Source: Cristatella mucedo
Lineage: Eukaryota; Bryozoa; Phylactolaemata; Cristatellidae
Length of the DNA: 64,000 bases
NCBI GenBank assembly: GCA_009760855.2
Contig: WPIO01000096.1
Location: forward strand, 996,501-1,060,500
Direction: 5' to 3'
The translations under genes were made by a program, and so were the position numbers. Below are positions 12,401 to 23,875 of the stretch, piece after piece; positions within the stretch are counted from its first letter, which is position 1, and every line of letters begins with the position of its first letter. The notes under the pieces were generated by a model. The model was not told the DNA's origin. It saw only the letters and a program-made list of their open reading frames with translations, and searched no databases.

Positions 12401-12800
12401 TTTTAAATAACAATAATATTGCTATTAATTATACATGTATATAGTATCCTCAGAGAACGGAATCTCTTTCTAGACATTTTATAGATAATGTATAGAAAGC
12501 ATTTCCAAGTGGTTGGTGCTGACATCCGCAACCAGCCAGGCACAGTAGAAGCAACATATGCACACGAAGAACAAATCAGCAAGACCTATTAAATGCTGTA
12601 ATTAACTAGGCCTATGTCAAGCATCTTTTTAAATTTAGTGATGTCCGAAGACGATGGGACGTGTGTCGGTAGTGAGCTCCAGGCTTTTGGAGCGTACTAG
12701 CTAGCGGCACGGTCTCCAACGGTTTTGAGGTTCGTACGAGGTATGGCTAAACGAGTTTAGTCAGAACAGCGTGTTGTACTATTATTAGCTTGGTCGGAGA
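12400..12800 (-). mobile_element. LINE 3' end remnant (ORF2 C-terminus plus tail)
   Basis: On minus, 12790-12650 encodes YSPTKLIIVQ, then VGDRAAS, a stop, and YAPKAWSSLP, matching the GDRAFSSYAPKAWNSLP motif of the LINE at 32.6-33.0 kb. The decayed 3' tail with cctcagagaacggaatctct lies at 12455-12475, next to AATAAT-rich sequence. In-frame stops show that it is dead. Confidence 0.7.
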
Positions 12801-12959
12801 ATAGTTCTAGTAGTTAGACTGGAGCCAGGAAATGAAGGACCTAAAATAATAATTGAAGTTCCGAACACACAAAGTGTAGGGGAAGAATCTACTAAAGCGT
12901 TAATCGCAGAAAAATGAGTGTTTACTTGTTTAAGCTGGATAATAATTTTGTCTTGAAGC

Positions 12960-13268
12960 CAAGTTTAAGTTTTCTTATTGCAGATTTATTGTAATAATAA
13001 TTGTTATTATAAATTTTTGCAGCGCACTCTGAAAACTTAAACTTTTTATCGGCACTTTAGACATTTTTGGATGAAGCATGATTATAAGGTTAGTACTAGC
13101 GTGCACCGTGCCCGTACCGTAAAAGACGCACGGAGGATAGCTAACAAAAACCTCCTGAATGCTGACAGAAACAGGTGCGTTGCGTCCGCTCAAAGTTTTG
13201 TCAACTTATCAAATGTCGTGAAGTCAGTCGTGAGTGATATGCAGGCTTCTGGAGTATACTAACTAAAG
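12960..13268 (-). mobile_element. LINE ORF2 C-terminal fragment
   Basis: Minus translation reads YTPEACISLTTDFTTFDKL, then LFLSAFRRFLL. This aligns with the end of the LINE ORF (YAPKAWNSLP...[13 protein letters not shown]). The copy is cut at its 5' side exactly where the foldback element at 13271 begins. Confidence 0.6.
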
Positions 13269-13270
13269 GC

Positions 13271-13777
13271 AACTTTATTATATAAGTCGGAGACTGCCCA
13301 GATACTTGGCTCGAGGCTTGAATACGTGACCTGAGGCACGAGAGTGGAAAATGCCGATTCCTTCTGTAATTGCGGAACAGTTCTGATAGAGCGTGAACAT
13401 GAAGCGACCGGAAAAACGAATGTTTAATCTTTCATCTCTTTTAATGCACTGGCATGGATGGGAAGCCCGCGCTGGTCGGTGAGAAGTGGTGTGATCGGGC
13501 AACCGCCACGATCACACGAGATCATCACGAGACCACGTGATCACGATCACTATCACGATAGGCACAATCGTAGTTTCAGACGTTTTCTCAAACAGTATTT
13601 GAATTACAAAGTGTTGGACAGTTTTTTTACTAGTTTTTCAAATATCAAAGCATATTTACAATAGAAATAAAGAACATAAAGATAAACATAACGATATCTT
13701 CCGCTCTCCTGCCTCAGGTCACGTATTTAAGCCTCGAGCCAAGTATCGGGGGCGTCTCCGACTTATATAATAAAGTT
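13271..13777. mobile_element. 507-bp foldback / MITE-like element
   Basis: Terminal inverted repeats of about 74 bp: the left arm is 13271-13344 and begins aactttattatataagtcgg; the right arm is 13704-13777 and ends with its complement. Only about six mismatches are visible. The interior has no coding capacity and includes palindrome-rich sequence (atcacgagaccacgtgatcacgat region, 13510-13560). No clear target-site duplication was found. It sits between LINE fragments of opposite orientation. Confidence 0.75.
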
Positions 13778-13784
13778 AGGAACT

Positions 13785-13866
13785 ATCAGAACTATCAGAA
13801 ATACTCCCCGACCAAGCCATTAATAGTACCACAGGCTGTTCTGACTAAAATCGTTTAGTCATATTC
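13785..13866 (+). mobile_element. short LINE ORF2 fragment
   Basis: The + strand reads YSPTKPLIVPQAVLTKIV, closely matching the minus-strand fragment at 12790-12740 (YSPTKLIIVQHAVLTKLV). The two therefore form a wide inverted pair around the foldback element. Confidence 0.6.
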
Positions 13867-14258
13867 ATTTTCTTATTGGTGAAGCAAGCCAGGTGGCTGA
13901 TGAAGATGGAGCCGACAGAGACTTACGGATGTCAGAAATCTCGGTTGGAGGTGTAAAAATCAAAGTTAATACTAGGCAATTTTAGGTGATAACTTATGCG
14001 CGCTATGAGGAATCATGTGGCAGAATGAATTATTACGTCTGCACTTTGTGGGATTTATAAGTGTACCAAAAGATGTGAAGCATTGGACGCTTTGAGCGTT
14101 CTATAGCAGGAGGTTATAAAGTGGGCTTTTTAATTAAGTGATCAATTAAAGATGCACGAATAAATGAACAGAAATTGTAGTCTTTTTCGTGCGGTAAACT
14201 TCTTTTTGCAGTACATCCATGCCCTGAATGTAATTTGACAAACTTGAACTTTTTGTAG

Positions 14259-14424
14259 ACAAGATGTTCTGCAAGGGCATACGCTTCCGGGCACGGTAAG
14301 CAACGTAAAGGTGAACCTCAAGGTCACTGCACCTAAACATGCGGCAGTGCACTCCAAGAAGATTCGGAATCTATTTATGCAGTTTCTCCTTATTCCAGCT
14401 AGTGCTTACTGTATTGGCAAGTAG
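14259..14424 (+). CDS. candidate terminal exon, unidentified
   Basis: After an acceptor-like tract (gaactttttgtag), a phase-2 frame stays open for 54 codons to a TAG at 14422. It begins QDVLQGHTLPGTVSNVKVN, contains beta-strand-like alternation (VSNVKVNLKVTAP) and ends with a hydrophobic stretch. An internal donor (ACG|GTAAGC at 14296) could shorten it to 37 nt. A facing minus ORF also exists. I cannot name the family, so this rests on splice signals and composition only. Confidence 0.25.
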
Positions 14425-14559
14425 CTTAGTCACCGAGAAGAGTTTACACCGTTACCACCCTTTTAGAAAATTAAATACGTGGCCTGCTATAGAGCTTACG
14501 GTTGTGAAATCCAACCTCGACCACTCCCACCTCATAATTCATCCCGTGCGATCTACTGT

Positions 14560-14870
14560 AGCGGAATCACTTGGCGATACCCAGGCGAGATGAGAGGTGC
14601 TCAAGAAGGACTTGGCTATCGATAGTATCAAAAGCTGCCGAAAGATTGAGCAAAACAAGTGGAGATACTCTCCCTAAGTCCGCATTCCCTAAGTGGGTCG
14701 TTATACACCCGAAGCAATGTTGACTCTGTGGAGTGAATAGCTCACTGGAACTTACTAGCAAGGTTTGAGGTTTTAATATAAGAGTTCAGCTGGTCTACCA
14801 GGACTCGTTCCAGTGTCTTGAATAAAAAGTGAATGCGCACACACTGGAGCAAGATAACTCCATTTAAAAA
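14560..14870 (-). mobile_element. LINE reverse-transcriptase fragment (fingers/palm)
   Basis: Minus translation shows TLERVLVDQLNSYI, then SAIHSTESTLLRVYNDPL and LVLLNLSAAFDTIDSQVLLE. These match CR1/L2-type RT motifs LERVV..QL, QSAYR..HSTETALL and the motif A segment DLSAAFDTIDH. Frameshifts and the Asp-to-Asn change in motif A show that it is inactive. Confidence 0.85.
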
Positions 14871-15527
14871 TGGATTAACGGAGGGTCTTCACTATAAGAC
14901 ACAGCAGATTTTGAGTTTCCGGAGAGTAAACAGCTGCCTTCGCTGTCACTTAGGAAAAAGAGAGAGAATCGTGGCCAACTTAAGCTAACAAACGTTAGGA
15001 AGAAAATGGATGCGATGCGACTAAATAAAAAGGAAGTGCAAGAAAAAGGGAAAGGTTTATAATTTGATAAGCTGTGGCTGTTTCGCGATTGGTTGCTAAA
15101 AAAACAGGCTGCAGAGTGGTTGCATCAACCTGGTGAATTAAAGAATGAGCGGCAGTTAGGTCAGTAAAGGACACGTCTCTGCAATGAAAAAATTTGAAAT
15201 AAAAGTCAGAAGAGGAATTTTCAGGCTTGCTTGCAGAGAATCTGAGATGCTATCAACTTCTAAGCTAACTGTCTTCTAGCAATTCAATGATTCAGACATG
15301 AAGGAAGAAATTAATTATCTACCGCCATCGAGGTATACATATATAATTCACTCGTGAAAACTTAACCTTCATCCAGGCGTTTTACGCATGCATGTCTTAG
15401 GGCTCGAATGCATCAAGCTGATATTTACAGGGCACATATCCCTAGGCCAGACCAGATCGGCAGGAGATCTTATAAAAATACTGTTCAGAGATTCGGGTGT
15501 TCCTTTTTAGCTATCGATAGCAAGATT
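14871..15527. other. intergenic, no gene seen
   Basis: No recognised feature; frames are broken on both strands. Confidence 0.4.
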
Positions 15528-15644
15528 GTTGGGATGGCATCACACTCAAGTAATGATGGAGGCTTCAATCATTGATTACCCCTACTGTTGGGATGGCATC
15601 ACACGCAAGTAATGATTGAGGCTTCAATCATTGATTACAGCTAG
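15528..15644. repeat. 59-bp tandem duplication with internal hairpin
   Basis: Two units beginning gttgggatggcatcacac at 15528 and 15587, differing at a handful of positions. In the second unit the segment aatgattgaggcttcaatcatt can fold into a 9-bp stem; the first unit has one mismatch in that stem. Confidence 0.85.
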
Positions 15645-16596
15645 TCCTGGTAAAAGCTCAGTTTTCCCATTCCAATTTTAATTTTTTCCTTTATTAAACT
15701 ATCAATAGGACCTAACCATCAATCGAAACGACGTGTTTTTCAGCAACCTCATCTGACTCTTAATGGCCAAGAATTGTATTCGTTTGTTGAGCTTGTTGTC
15801 GGCGTAAAAGTGACACTCAAATAACCTTCCAAGTAGTGCTCAGCGACACGCCGGAAAACCCGGTGAGGAATAACAAGGACGAAAGGCTAGGCTTTTTGGG
15901 TGACCCCTGAATTTCCCATGACGTGTGGCTAAGCCTGCTGGGAAGCTGGATTGCATTAACGTAAGAGCTCTGCAAAGCTGGAGCACGCGTCAAATTTTGA
16001 ATAAGTCTGGAATAAACTTAATCAAAAAGAGTTGTTCATTCTGAACTTCTCGGAGTAGAGTCAGTGAATAAATTTGCCTGTTGTTGAACTTATTCGTTTT
16101 TCATGGGGAGCCTTTTTAAGCTATGTCCAGGGGATTTGTTAGAGTCACATCCCACATTGTGCGCGAAAGCCTAATTGTTTGCATGCGAAGATTGTGTTAT
16201 TTTTCTTCAAAATGCGTCTAAACATTACAAATTGTGTCTCATCACCTGGGACCTTGTAGATATAGTGACCTTTCTGTCTAGCTGTGCTGAGACATTAAAT
16301 CGAGTTTTCATAAGATTACAACGATTTTCTAAATGACGCTGATCAGTATAGAGACTGCTAGTTATCCAAGATCAGTCGCAAGCTTTTTACACAGTACGTA
16401 GGCAGATTCTTAGTGGACGTCTATCAATACGCCATCGTGTGGTATCATGCGCACAGTTCTAAACTAGGTGAGTCAATACCTGAGAAATAGATGTGTATGT
16501 TTGCATGTAAATAGTTGAAGGTCAAACGGTTAGCCATTTACTTAAGTTTGCATTGGGTTCGACTATAAGCCACCATCCTTTCACTACCTATCCACC
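15645..16596. other. intergenic, no gene seen
   Basis: AT-rich sequence with no recognised motif. Confidence 0.4.
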
Positions 16597-17460
16597 GTTT
16601 CTGCCTAATTTTAGCATTAACACTGCGATCAGCGTTAACAGCATGATAAGTGCATAGTAAGTCAGAAAATGCCAAACCGATTCATTTGTAGGTAGTTGCG
16701 AAAACCGCTTTAAACCATAGCTAATATAGAGTTGCTTGACTGTCCTGATATGAAATAACATTCGATCGAAAGAATTTAAGGACACTGAATTGTGATTTTT
16801 TGAATGCTAAAATATTCGTAATTATGTTATAGATTATTGCGATTACTATTACTATTATTAGATTTATTATTTTCTAGAAATACTATTTTGAAACCTCTGT
16901 TTTGATGGATGCAAGGACAACAAACCTTAGCCTGTTGATCTCAGTAAATGCAGCATTTAATTCAAAACCAATCTACATCAAAGATATGCTACAACGATTC
17001 ATGAGCGTGGTACACGAGCAGGCAGGAATCTTTTGAAGCACTACTTGTAAAGTGCTTTTTGGCTGAATAGCGATCATAAACAAAATCACACTTAAAGTTT
17101 CCCATCGTTCTACTACCACAAGGCTGCGAAATTTCAGCACCTTATTTCAAGATTACGTCTAAATATTGTTACCTTATGGCTAACAACTGTTTTTAGACAT
17201 ACTCTGAGAATTACACTTACGACCGTCTACTCCGACTGCCGAAGTTGGGAATTGCATAATACTTTTGTCAAATTAGCAAATCCAGCCTTGCGTGTATCGA
17301 AGTCACAGAGTAATTTCTTTTTTAGTCAGCAGTTGCTAGATCTAGTGCTGTCATAGCTACTTTCGTGTTCGTCTACTGTCGACGTGATTCACTTGAAATC
17401 TTGACATGAACAGGTCAAGGTCACTTCAAAAAACTGAATAGATACAACTTTGATTACAAA
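16597..17460. repeat. segmental duplication, copy 2
   Basis: Direct repeat of 10869-11731 at about 98% identity by eye. Differences include substitutions near the start (aagtcag for aaatccg) and a 2-bp insertion in the ATTATT run. Its right flank (ataaacgactgaagg...) shows no relation to the transmembrane exon that follows copy 1. Confidence 0.9.
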
Positions 17461-17874
17461 ATAAACGACTGAAGGTAATATGAAGCTGGAGAAAACTGGA
17501 TTCAGAGAAAAGCCAGCTGCAATGTCGCTCCTGGAGTGGATGTGCCCTCGCCTAAGATTTGCCCTCGGCTCAGGCTTCGTACAAGCCTTCATAAGGAATA
17601 ATCGCCGTTTTTCATATGTACCCCCTTTGATAAAAAGCCAATGCAAAGCGGTGTCAGTTGATAGTTGTAAATTCTGCTTTTTATTTTGATTTAAACATTA
17701 CAGTGCTTATAAAAAATCGGCATATATATGTCAACCACGTGGTGTTACAATGAATCGATGCATTTAACACCCTCCAACCTACCTGCACGTTTATTTACTA
17801 AGCGGTAATCTTGTCTTGTAATCTTGTTGTAATCTTGTATCCTGTTTTGATGTAAGGCATTTTTATTCTTTCAG

Positions 17875-17924
17875 ATCTACTGCCTCGGAGGCCCAAATGT
17901 CGCTAGCAAAATCCTCAGCAGTCG
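17875..17924 (+). CDS. candidate 50-nt exon
   Basis: A strong acceptor (ttttattctttcag) and donor (GTCG|GTAAGT) bound 50 nt. Read in phase from the transmembrane exon at 11751-11900 it gives LLPRRPKCR and then a stop, a plausible short basic cytoplasmic tail. Other phases are open through the donor (STASEAQMSLAKSSAV or IYCLGGPNVASKILSS). The reading frame is undecided and no family is recognisable. Confidence 0.35.
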
Positions 17925-19640
17925 GTAAGTTTTGTATTCCATCGGATACTTTTTCGTCTGTATCGATGTTTATCATTCAATATTGTCATATGCCGAATCA
18001 CATGCACAAAATTTGTACACTTTAGTGGGAGTTATATGCTTTCGGTTGTTCTAATTGGACTGAGCTAATGTAAGTCTACCTTGTTAACTAAAGAACTGAA
18101 TAAAAATAGCCACGGTTATACAGTTGCACAATGGTTACCGGCTTTTGTTATGCTAATTTAAAGGAAAAGGCCATAACTGCACGTGACCTCCCAGGGTTGT
18201 TGCACCATTTAGGATTGTACACCTGGCTGGGTACTATCGTTCACCAGACCGAAGCTTACACGCGTAAATGCTGTATCGGCCATGTTATGACGCCTCTAGC
18301 GATTCCGAGGGCTTCGAGAATTACAATATGCATTAATCAAATATCTCATAAAAATAATTATCAGTTCTATGATGATTTATCCACGAAGATTCATCCACTG
18401 ACTGTTCATGCAGACAAGAAAGACTAAGCTGTACACTATAATTAAACGTATTTGTTTCGACACTTGTCTAGTGTATTGCTTCAGAAATTCATAATAACAA
18501 GTTAATGTGCTATTCTGGATGAATCGTCTGTGGACGAAACGTCCTCTGGATGACTCGTTCGTAATAAACAGTCCGCGGATGAATCGTCGGCGGATTCTCG
18601 GATGTCCGTACGAGGACTCATCGAGTTGTGTACTTTGGGCTACGAGGTGAGTTAAGCGTTTTGACGGCGGCTCTACATTGACGCCTCTAAGCGAGTAATC
18701 GAACATGCTTCTCTACGCCAAGGTCAAGACAAGGACACGGTAGCTCTTTTCTACTGTCGCGCTCTGCGCCCGTCAGAATGCCCTCCAACTATGCTTGCAG
18801 CCAGCAGCATCTGCGAACCGCTAGCCCCCCCCCCCCCCGCTAGCTTCGAGGCACTTTCGTCTGCCGTTTGAGAAGTATCGGCGAAGAACCGGCGCCATTG
18901 GGATGAGCAGCGCTGCTCCTTCGTGACCTTCGTAACCTTTATTGGAGGAGTCAATTCAGTGCGTTAGGGCGATTTCTAGTGTTGAAAGTGGGTAGATTGA
19001 TCAGGACAATTAGCAATCACATTGCGCCAGCCTATTTGCTGGCGAATACATCGATGACCACTATGCCTGAAGAATGCCTTTTAGTACGACAGGTTATGAA
19101 GGATGCACATTCGGAGGAATTTAGAGTTTATTAGGAGAACTCTCTGATTGCTCTACCGAAACTGGACGATCAGGAAAATCCTCTGCTATTTTCAGCGAAT
19201 CAAGAAGTGGTTCTTAATTGATCTCAAAGCAACTCTCAGATATGTGTCTACGCTGAACTGGATGGAGACGTCACAGCGTCTTTACCAAGTTACCTCCGGA
19301 AATAATACTGAACGCAACTGATCATCTGATTTAATTGCAGAGTACATTTATTGAGAGCTTCACACTTCAATTGCAAATGGAAAAAGTCAATTTAACTGGA
19401 GTTCGTTCTCCAACTTACAGCGACCTTATTGATCGCTGCGCTAAAAATGTCTGCCAGTGGCTGAGTGCTCTGAGCTAACCGAGTGCTGGATTTAGCTCCA
19501 GCAATGTGATCCAGCACAATGTGTAACTGCGTATGAAGCAGACACGAGACCCGATTGGTGAGGTAATCCGACGGAATCAGCGCGATATGTCAATATCGCT
19601 TGTTCAACGGTGGATTGAGGCTTTTCTTCCTTGTGTTGTG
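17925..19640. other. intergenic, no gene supported
   Basis: A C-homopolymer (about 10 C) lies at 18825-18840. ORFs on both strands lack motifs. The stretch at 18990-19290 reads like decayed coding or transposon sequence, but no family is recognised. Confidence 0.35.
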
Positions 19641-19895
19641 TGAACTAGTTTCGTTCAAACGATCCTGAGATCGAACTTGTTGCATTTAAGAGATCTTGAG
19701 ATCGAACTAGTTGCGTTCCAACAATCCTCAGATCAAACTAGTTGCACTCCATAGATCCTGGGGTCGAGCTAGTTGCATTTCAGAGATCCTGAGATCGAAT
19801 TAGTTGCGTTCCAGCAATCCTGGGATCTAACTAGTTGCACTCCAGAGATCCTGAGATCGAGCTAATTTCTTTCCAGTGATCCTGAGACAGAATCG
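19640..19895. repeat. about 38-bp degenerate minisatellite
   Basis: Six to seven units of the type gatcctgagatcgaactagt followed by tgc.ttccag. Units differ by point changes, alternating ACTCCAGAG and GTTCCAGCA variants. Confidence 0.85.
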
Positions 19896-20365
19896 GGTTT
19901 CTATTGATGTATGGCTGAAGCCAAAAGTGCTCGCCCGTCGCCAACCAAGTGAAGAGCAGATGATGGTATCATCTCAAATAATATATCAGAGTCTAGCGAG
20001 GTGTCGTGGATAAAGAAAATGCCTGTCTACGATAGGTCATGTCAAGATATACTTTATTATCCCTGCTTTTTAAGACAGTCACACTTTAAGGATAGTGGTA
20101 CAGCCAGGGAGCACTAGGGGGCGTTTGCCCTCCAACCTACATTAGGGCAGCAACCTGAGCCTCCCGATATTCCTGAGCCCCTCTCAGACAGTCACCAACG
20201 TAGAAATTATGACTTAATTCTAGTAGACGAGCAACCGCCAAGTTTGTTTCGAATGAAACACAAAACTATTTCGCTATAATTTTTCATTAACTGTGAGTCT
20301 AGCCCCTCCTGCGTGAGCATCTTGCAGGTCTTGCCTCCTGCATGACAAAAGTGGCCGCTCTTCCT

Positions 20366-20512
20366 CCTAGATGACTTCCTCCTAGATGACTTCCTCCTAG
20401 ATGACTTCCTCCTAGATGACTTCCTCCTAGATGACTTCCTCCTAGATAACTTCCTCCTAGATGACTTCCTCCTAGATGACTTCCTCCTAGATGACTTTCT
20501 CCTAGATGAAAA
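20366..20512. repeat. 15-bp tandem repeat (cctcctagatgactt)
   Basis: Ten near-identical units. The only visible changes are a single A (agataact) in one unit and an extra T in the last. Confidence 0.95.
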
Positions 20513-20639
20513 CTCTGACTTGGCTACCGTTTAAGGATAACACTGAAACGTCGGAATGCTACAGCAGTCAAACTATCACCGCCCTGGTGACTTTTAGCCG
20601 TTCCGGAATTAGGTACATATCACGCAGAAACCGGATGTG

Positions 20640-21010
20640 TCATTCAGCTGTACTCTGGGCTTTGGGCCAGTCGGTTACGCTTCCGGCTTCGAAGAGCTAA
20701 TTCGGCGGAAATCCGGCCCTCTGCGTCTGTTTTGCAGTTTGCACCACGCTACGACTGCAGACTGGCTATCCTGCATTTTGGGCTCCTTTGATTTCGCGTC
20801 GGCTGAGCGCCTGCGCAGTGCCACCGGCTCAGTTGCTGGGACTCCTGGGATCACTGAACGCTTAAGAGCGTCGAGGGCGTCACGTCTGCGTCTTCACTGC
20901 CATCCGTCGAGCGGCAGGCGATGGCGTCGGCGTGGGGATAGTCGGGCGTGTCGGGGGGAGAGCTAGCCCGGGGGCCGGGCAGTCCCTCCGGTGAGTGCAA
21001 GGGCTACGGC
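20640..21010 (+). other. GC-rich block with donor-like end
   Basis: GC rises sharply and frames are open for over 100 codons on the plus strand. The block ends at a consensus-like donor (CTCCG|GTGAGTGC at 20981). It could be a 5' exon or CpG-rich promoter region. No start codon in a good context or known domain supports a specific model. Confidence 0.25.
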
Positions 21011-21185
21011 TAGCAGGGTAGAGGTACCCGCGTGGTGACACACTCAAGCTCTATGGGCAACCTGGCTCCTTTCCCAGCCAGTGGAGAGGCCAATGTCTGA
21101 GCCAGACCTAATGTACAGCAGAGAGAGGCTGCTGAATACGAAACAGCTTCGTCATGGCCGAGAGACATTGCTGCAGTGGATGGGT

Positions 21186-21378
21186 AAAGCTAATAATAAA
21201 AATACTATTAATATTAATACGCTTGACATAGCCCTCAGAGAACTCAACGCTCTTTCTAGGCACTTTACATTTGCTGCAAAGGAAGCATGATCACATGGTT
21301 TGCGGTAGAATGCTTAATGGCAAATAGCATTACAGGATTAGGGGTGACATGCACAAGATCGGCTTGCAGGTCAAAGAT
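21186..21378 (-). mobile_element. LINE 3' tail
   Basis: A (TAA)n-rich end, then cctcagagaactcaacgctc, tttctaggcactttacattt, gctgcaaaggaagc and aggggtgacatgcacaagat. This is the minus-oriented 3' terminal module shared across the window. Confidence 0.8.
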
Positions 21379-22820
21379 AGTCAACGGGGGGGGGGCTCGG
21401 TGCATGGCATAGGCATTGCAGCATTGACTACCTTATCTGTAAACATGAAACTTTCGTTCCGTACTCAACAATTTCGAAAGGACTATTCCAGCTTTAGTGA
21501 AATTCCATCTGGGTACTCCTGCATTTATGAATTTTCATCTGAGCGTCTCGTTTAACATAAATAAACTGGGAGGTATATCCGAGTCAGAGTAGTCGGGAAA
21601 ATTAGTGGAATAGCTAATGCATGATGCCAATCGCTGGCACTCCACTTCATTTAATGCCTGTCATAAAACATGAAACTTCGTGAGTCCTTGACGTCGCCTC
21701 AACATCGCCTACGTTTCCCTTCAACGTCTCAGACTCGTGTCACGTGGCTGAACAGTTGTCCCTCATTTATCGTGGTTAATCGGTTCCAGACTCTGCCACG
21801 ATAGATGAATTTCCGTGAAGTACGATTCTTTATTTATAAAGCAGGTATTTTCTTTACTAGAGCACAGAAAACCTGTTCCCGACCCTCTAATTTGGCTTTA
21901 ACATTATTAGAGTCCTCTAGACATGAAGTAACATCCCTGTAAGTCACCATTACACCCACTAAGTAAGGGATAATAAGACGAATTAGATGTTACAAATATC
22001 ATATTGTTATTAGTGTGCCTTTAAATAAACACATGCAGTTTTTATTTACAACCAGTAACTTATGAAAATAGTGCAATTCGTTCGATGATGATGAAGAGGT
22101 TGTACTGCACACGGCAAAGAAGAGCAAGGTTACTGCACCTGACGTTGAAGGATTTTTGGGTGTGCTCGAATACATAGATCAGCAGCCCATACGTATAGTA
22201 ATTTTAATTGTAATTGTGATTCAGGGGTGTGTAATTGACTCAGACAACCGAGCGTGCGCTGTAACATTTTCACCACCTCGGTTAACTTTTTAATGATATA
22301 TTTGAAAAACCACGATAGAGTGAAGCCGCGAAAGTCGAAGCTCAAAGTGGCGAGGGATGACTGTACATCTAATGACGGCCCGATCCTCAGATGACCCACG
22401 ATCTGGTGACATCAGATGACCCAGACGGCTCCACTTCCTAAGCCTCAATCCGGGTACTGAAACTTGCAAATAGCTGATATACTGAAGTCTCACGGAAGGA
22501 CTTTTCTGGTTAATTAAGGCATGGAACTCGGCCGGGGGAAATATTACTGCACATTTCATCAGATGAAGTCTTGAATCGTGCTAAACTGCTCGTTCGCAAT
22601 GGCGCTCAAGCTTCGGTTGAGCCACAGGAAGCAAAACCTCCAGCACGATACCTATTTATTGTATTGCATTGTACATATTATATTACCTTTTATTTTAAAT
22701 ATATCTTTTATTGTATTGTATTTTTTGTATTTTTTGAAATTCAAATTGATATAAAAGCATGCCGATTTTATCGACAGAATTCCTTGCATTCCCTTTTGTC
22801 TTGGGCAATTCATATATAAT
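21379..22820. other. intergenic, no gene seen
   Basis: ORFs at 22130-22560 and nearby are overlapping, mixed-strand and motif-free. A G-homopolymer occurs at 21386-21394. Confidence 0.4.
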
Positions 22821-22827
22821 TTATATT

Positions 22828-22865
<38 letters not shown>

Positions 22866-22945
22866 TATGTATATATATATATATACATATAGTTATATAT
22901 ATATATATCGCACATATATATATGTATATATATCGTATATGTATA
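22828..22945. repeat. (TA)n / TATATG low-complexity tract
   Basis: Runs of TA broken by TATGTATA and ATCGCACATA segments. ORFs of Tyr-Ile repeats here are artefacts. Confidence 0.9.
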
Positions 22946-23269
22946 GTTATCGCACAGTTACTTTGCAGCCGACGGAGTCATCCATTATCGGCTTTGGATG
23001 GGCACATCACACGGGCTTCAAACGATTTCTCTTCCACTCCAATAATAATTTTGTTTATAAGGAACCAGAATAAATGAGCTTTAAATTATCACACACCGTT
23101 GCCTGCACGATGTTAGTATCTACAAAAGACTTCATTGCACTTTAGCTCTGGGAATTGATAAATTACATTTGCTAATTAATATGGATATTTACTGATACCT
23201 TACATTTGCTTGTACATTCGGGTGCTGATCCCTCGCACATTTCAACGATAGCAACGCCTGACAATTGCC

Positions 23270-23315
23270 TGTGTGGTTTTTTTGGAAAGCCAGAAGAGTC
23301 GCTGTAAGTCTCATT
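23270..23315 (+). CDS. weak exon candidate, Cys-containing
   Basis: The frame reads TPDNCLCGFFGKPEES up to a CT|GTAAGT donor at 23310-23316. The only nearby AG upstream (ttcaacgatag) has a moderate pyrimidine tract. It could be one Cys-rich extracellular exon; evidence is weak and no partner exon was found. Confidence 0.18.
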
Positions 23316-23439
23316 CAAAATACCGATTTGCTTTTGAAATTTTTATTTAGCTTTGCTCCTAATAGCTTACGATTAGAGCATTAAATTGAAAGCTAATATT
23401 AGTACACATTGCATTATACTTAAATTTGAGGATGCCATA

Positions 23440-23495
23440 TCTCATCTCATTGCAAAGATACTCTGCATCTCATTGCAAAGATACTCATATTTTTT
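23440..23495. repeat. 24-bp direct repeat (catctcattgcaaagatact)
   Basis: Two tandem copies of the unit, offset by about 24 bp, in otherwise AT-rich DNA. Confidence 0.8.
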
Positions 23496-23825
23496 AATTT
23501 ACTCTGACTAACATGGCATGTACTGTATTTTTTCCTAAGAGAGTCAGAGTGAATTACTTTTCCTTTTAGCTAAAATTTTTTTCCAACTTAAAGGGCTTTT
23601 GTAAAGATAGCTGACCACTGATGCTTTTTAACATTTTTTATCCGGAAGCTTTCTTTCTTGAAATTATCCTTACGCCAAAGTGCAAAATAGTTGTAATGCT
23701 GACTCTGGCGTTCCGCAGCAGAATGGCATTCGATTACAATTCTTACTTAAAATTGTATAATTATTATAATTATGACTAACTATTGTATTTTAAAGATACA
23801 ATTTTTAATTAGTAATTACTTATCC

Positions 23826-23875
23826 TTCTCTCTCTCTCTCTCTCCATCTCTCTGTCTCTCTACCTCTATGTCTCT
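23826..23875. repeat. (CT)n microsatellite, imperfect
   Basis: CT run interrupted by CA and GT dinucleotides. Confidence 0.85.
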
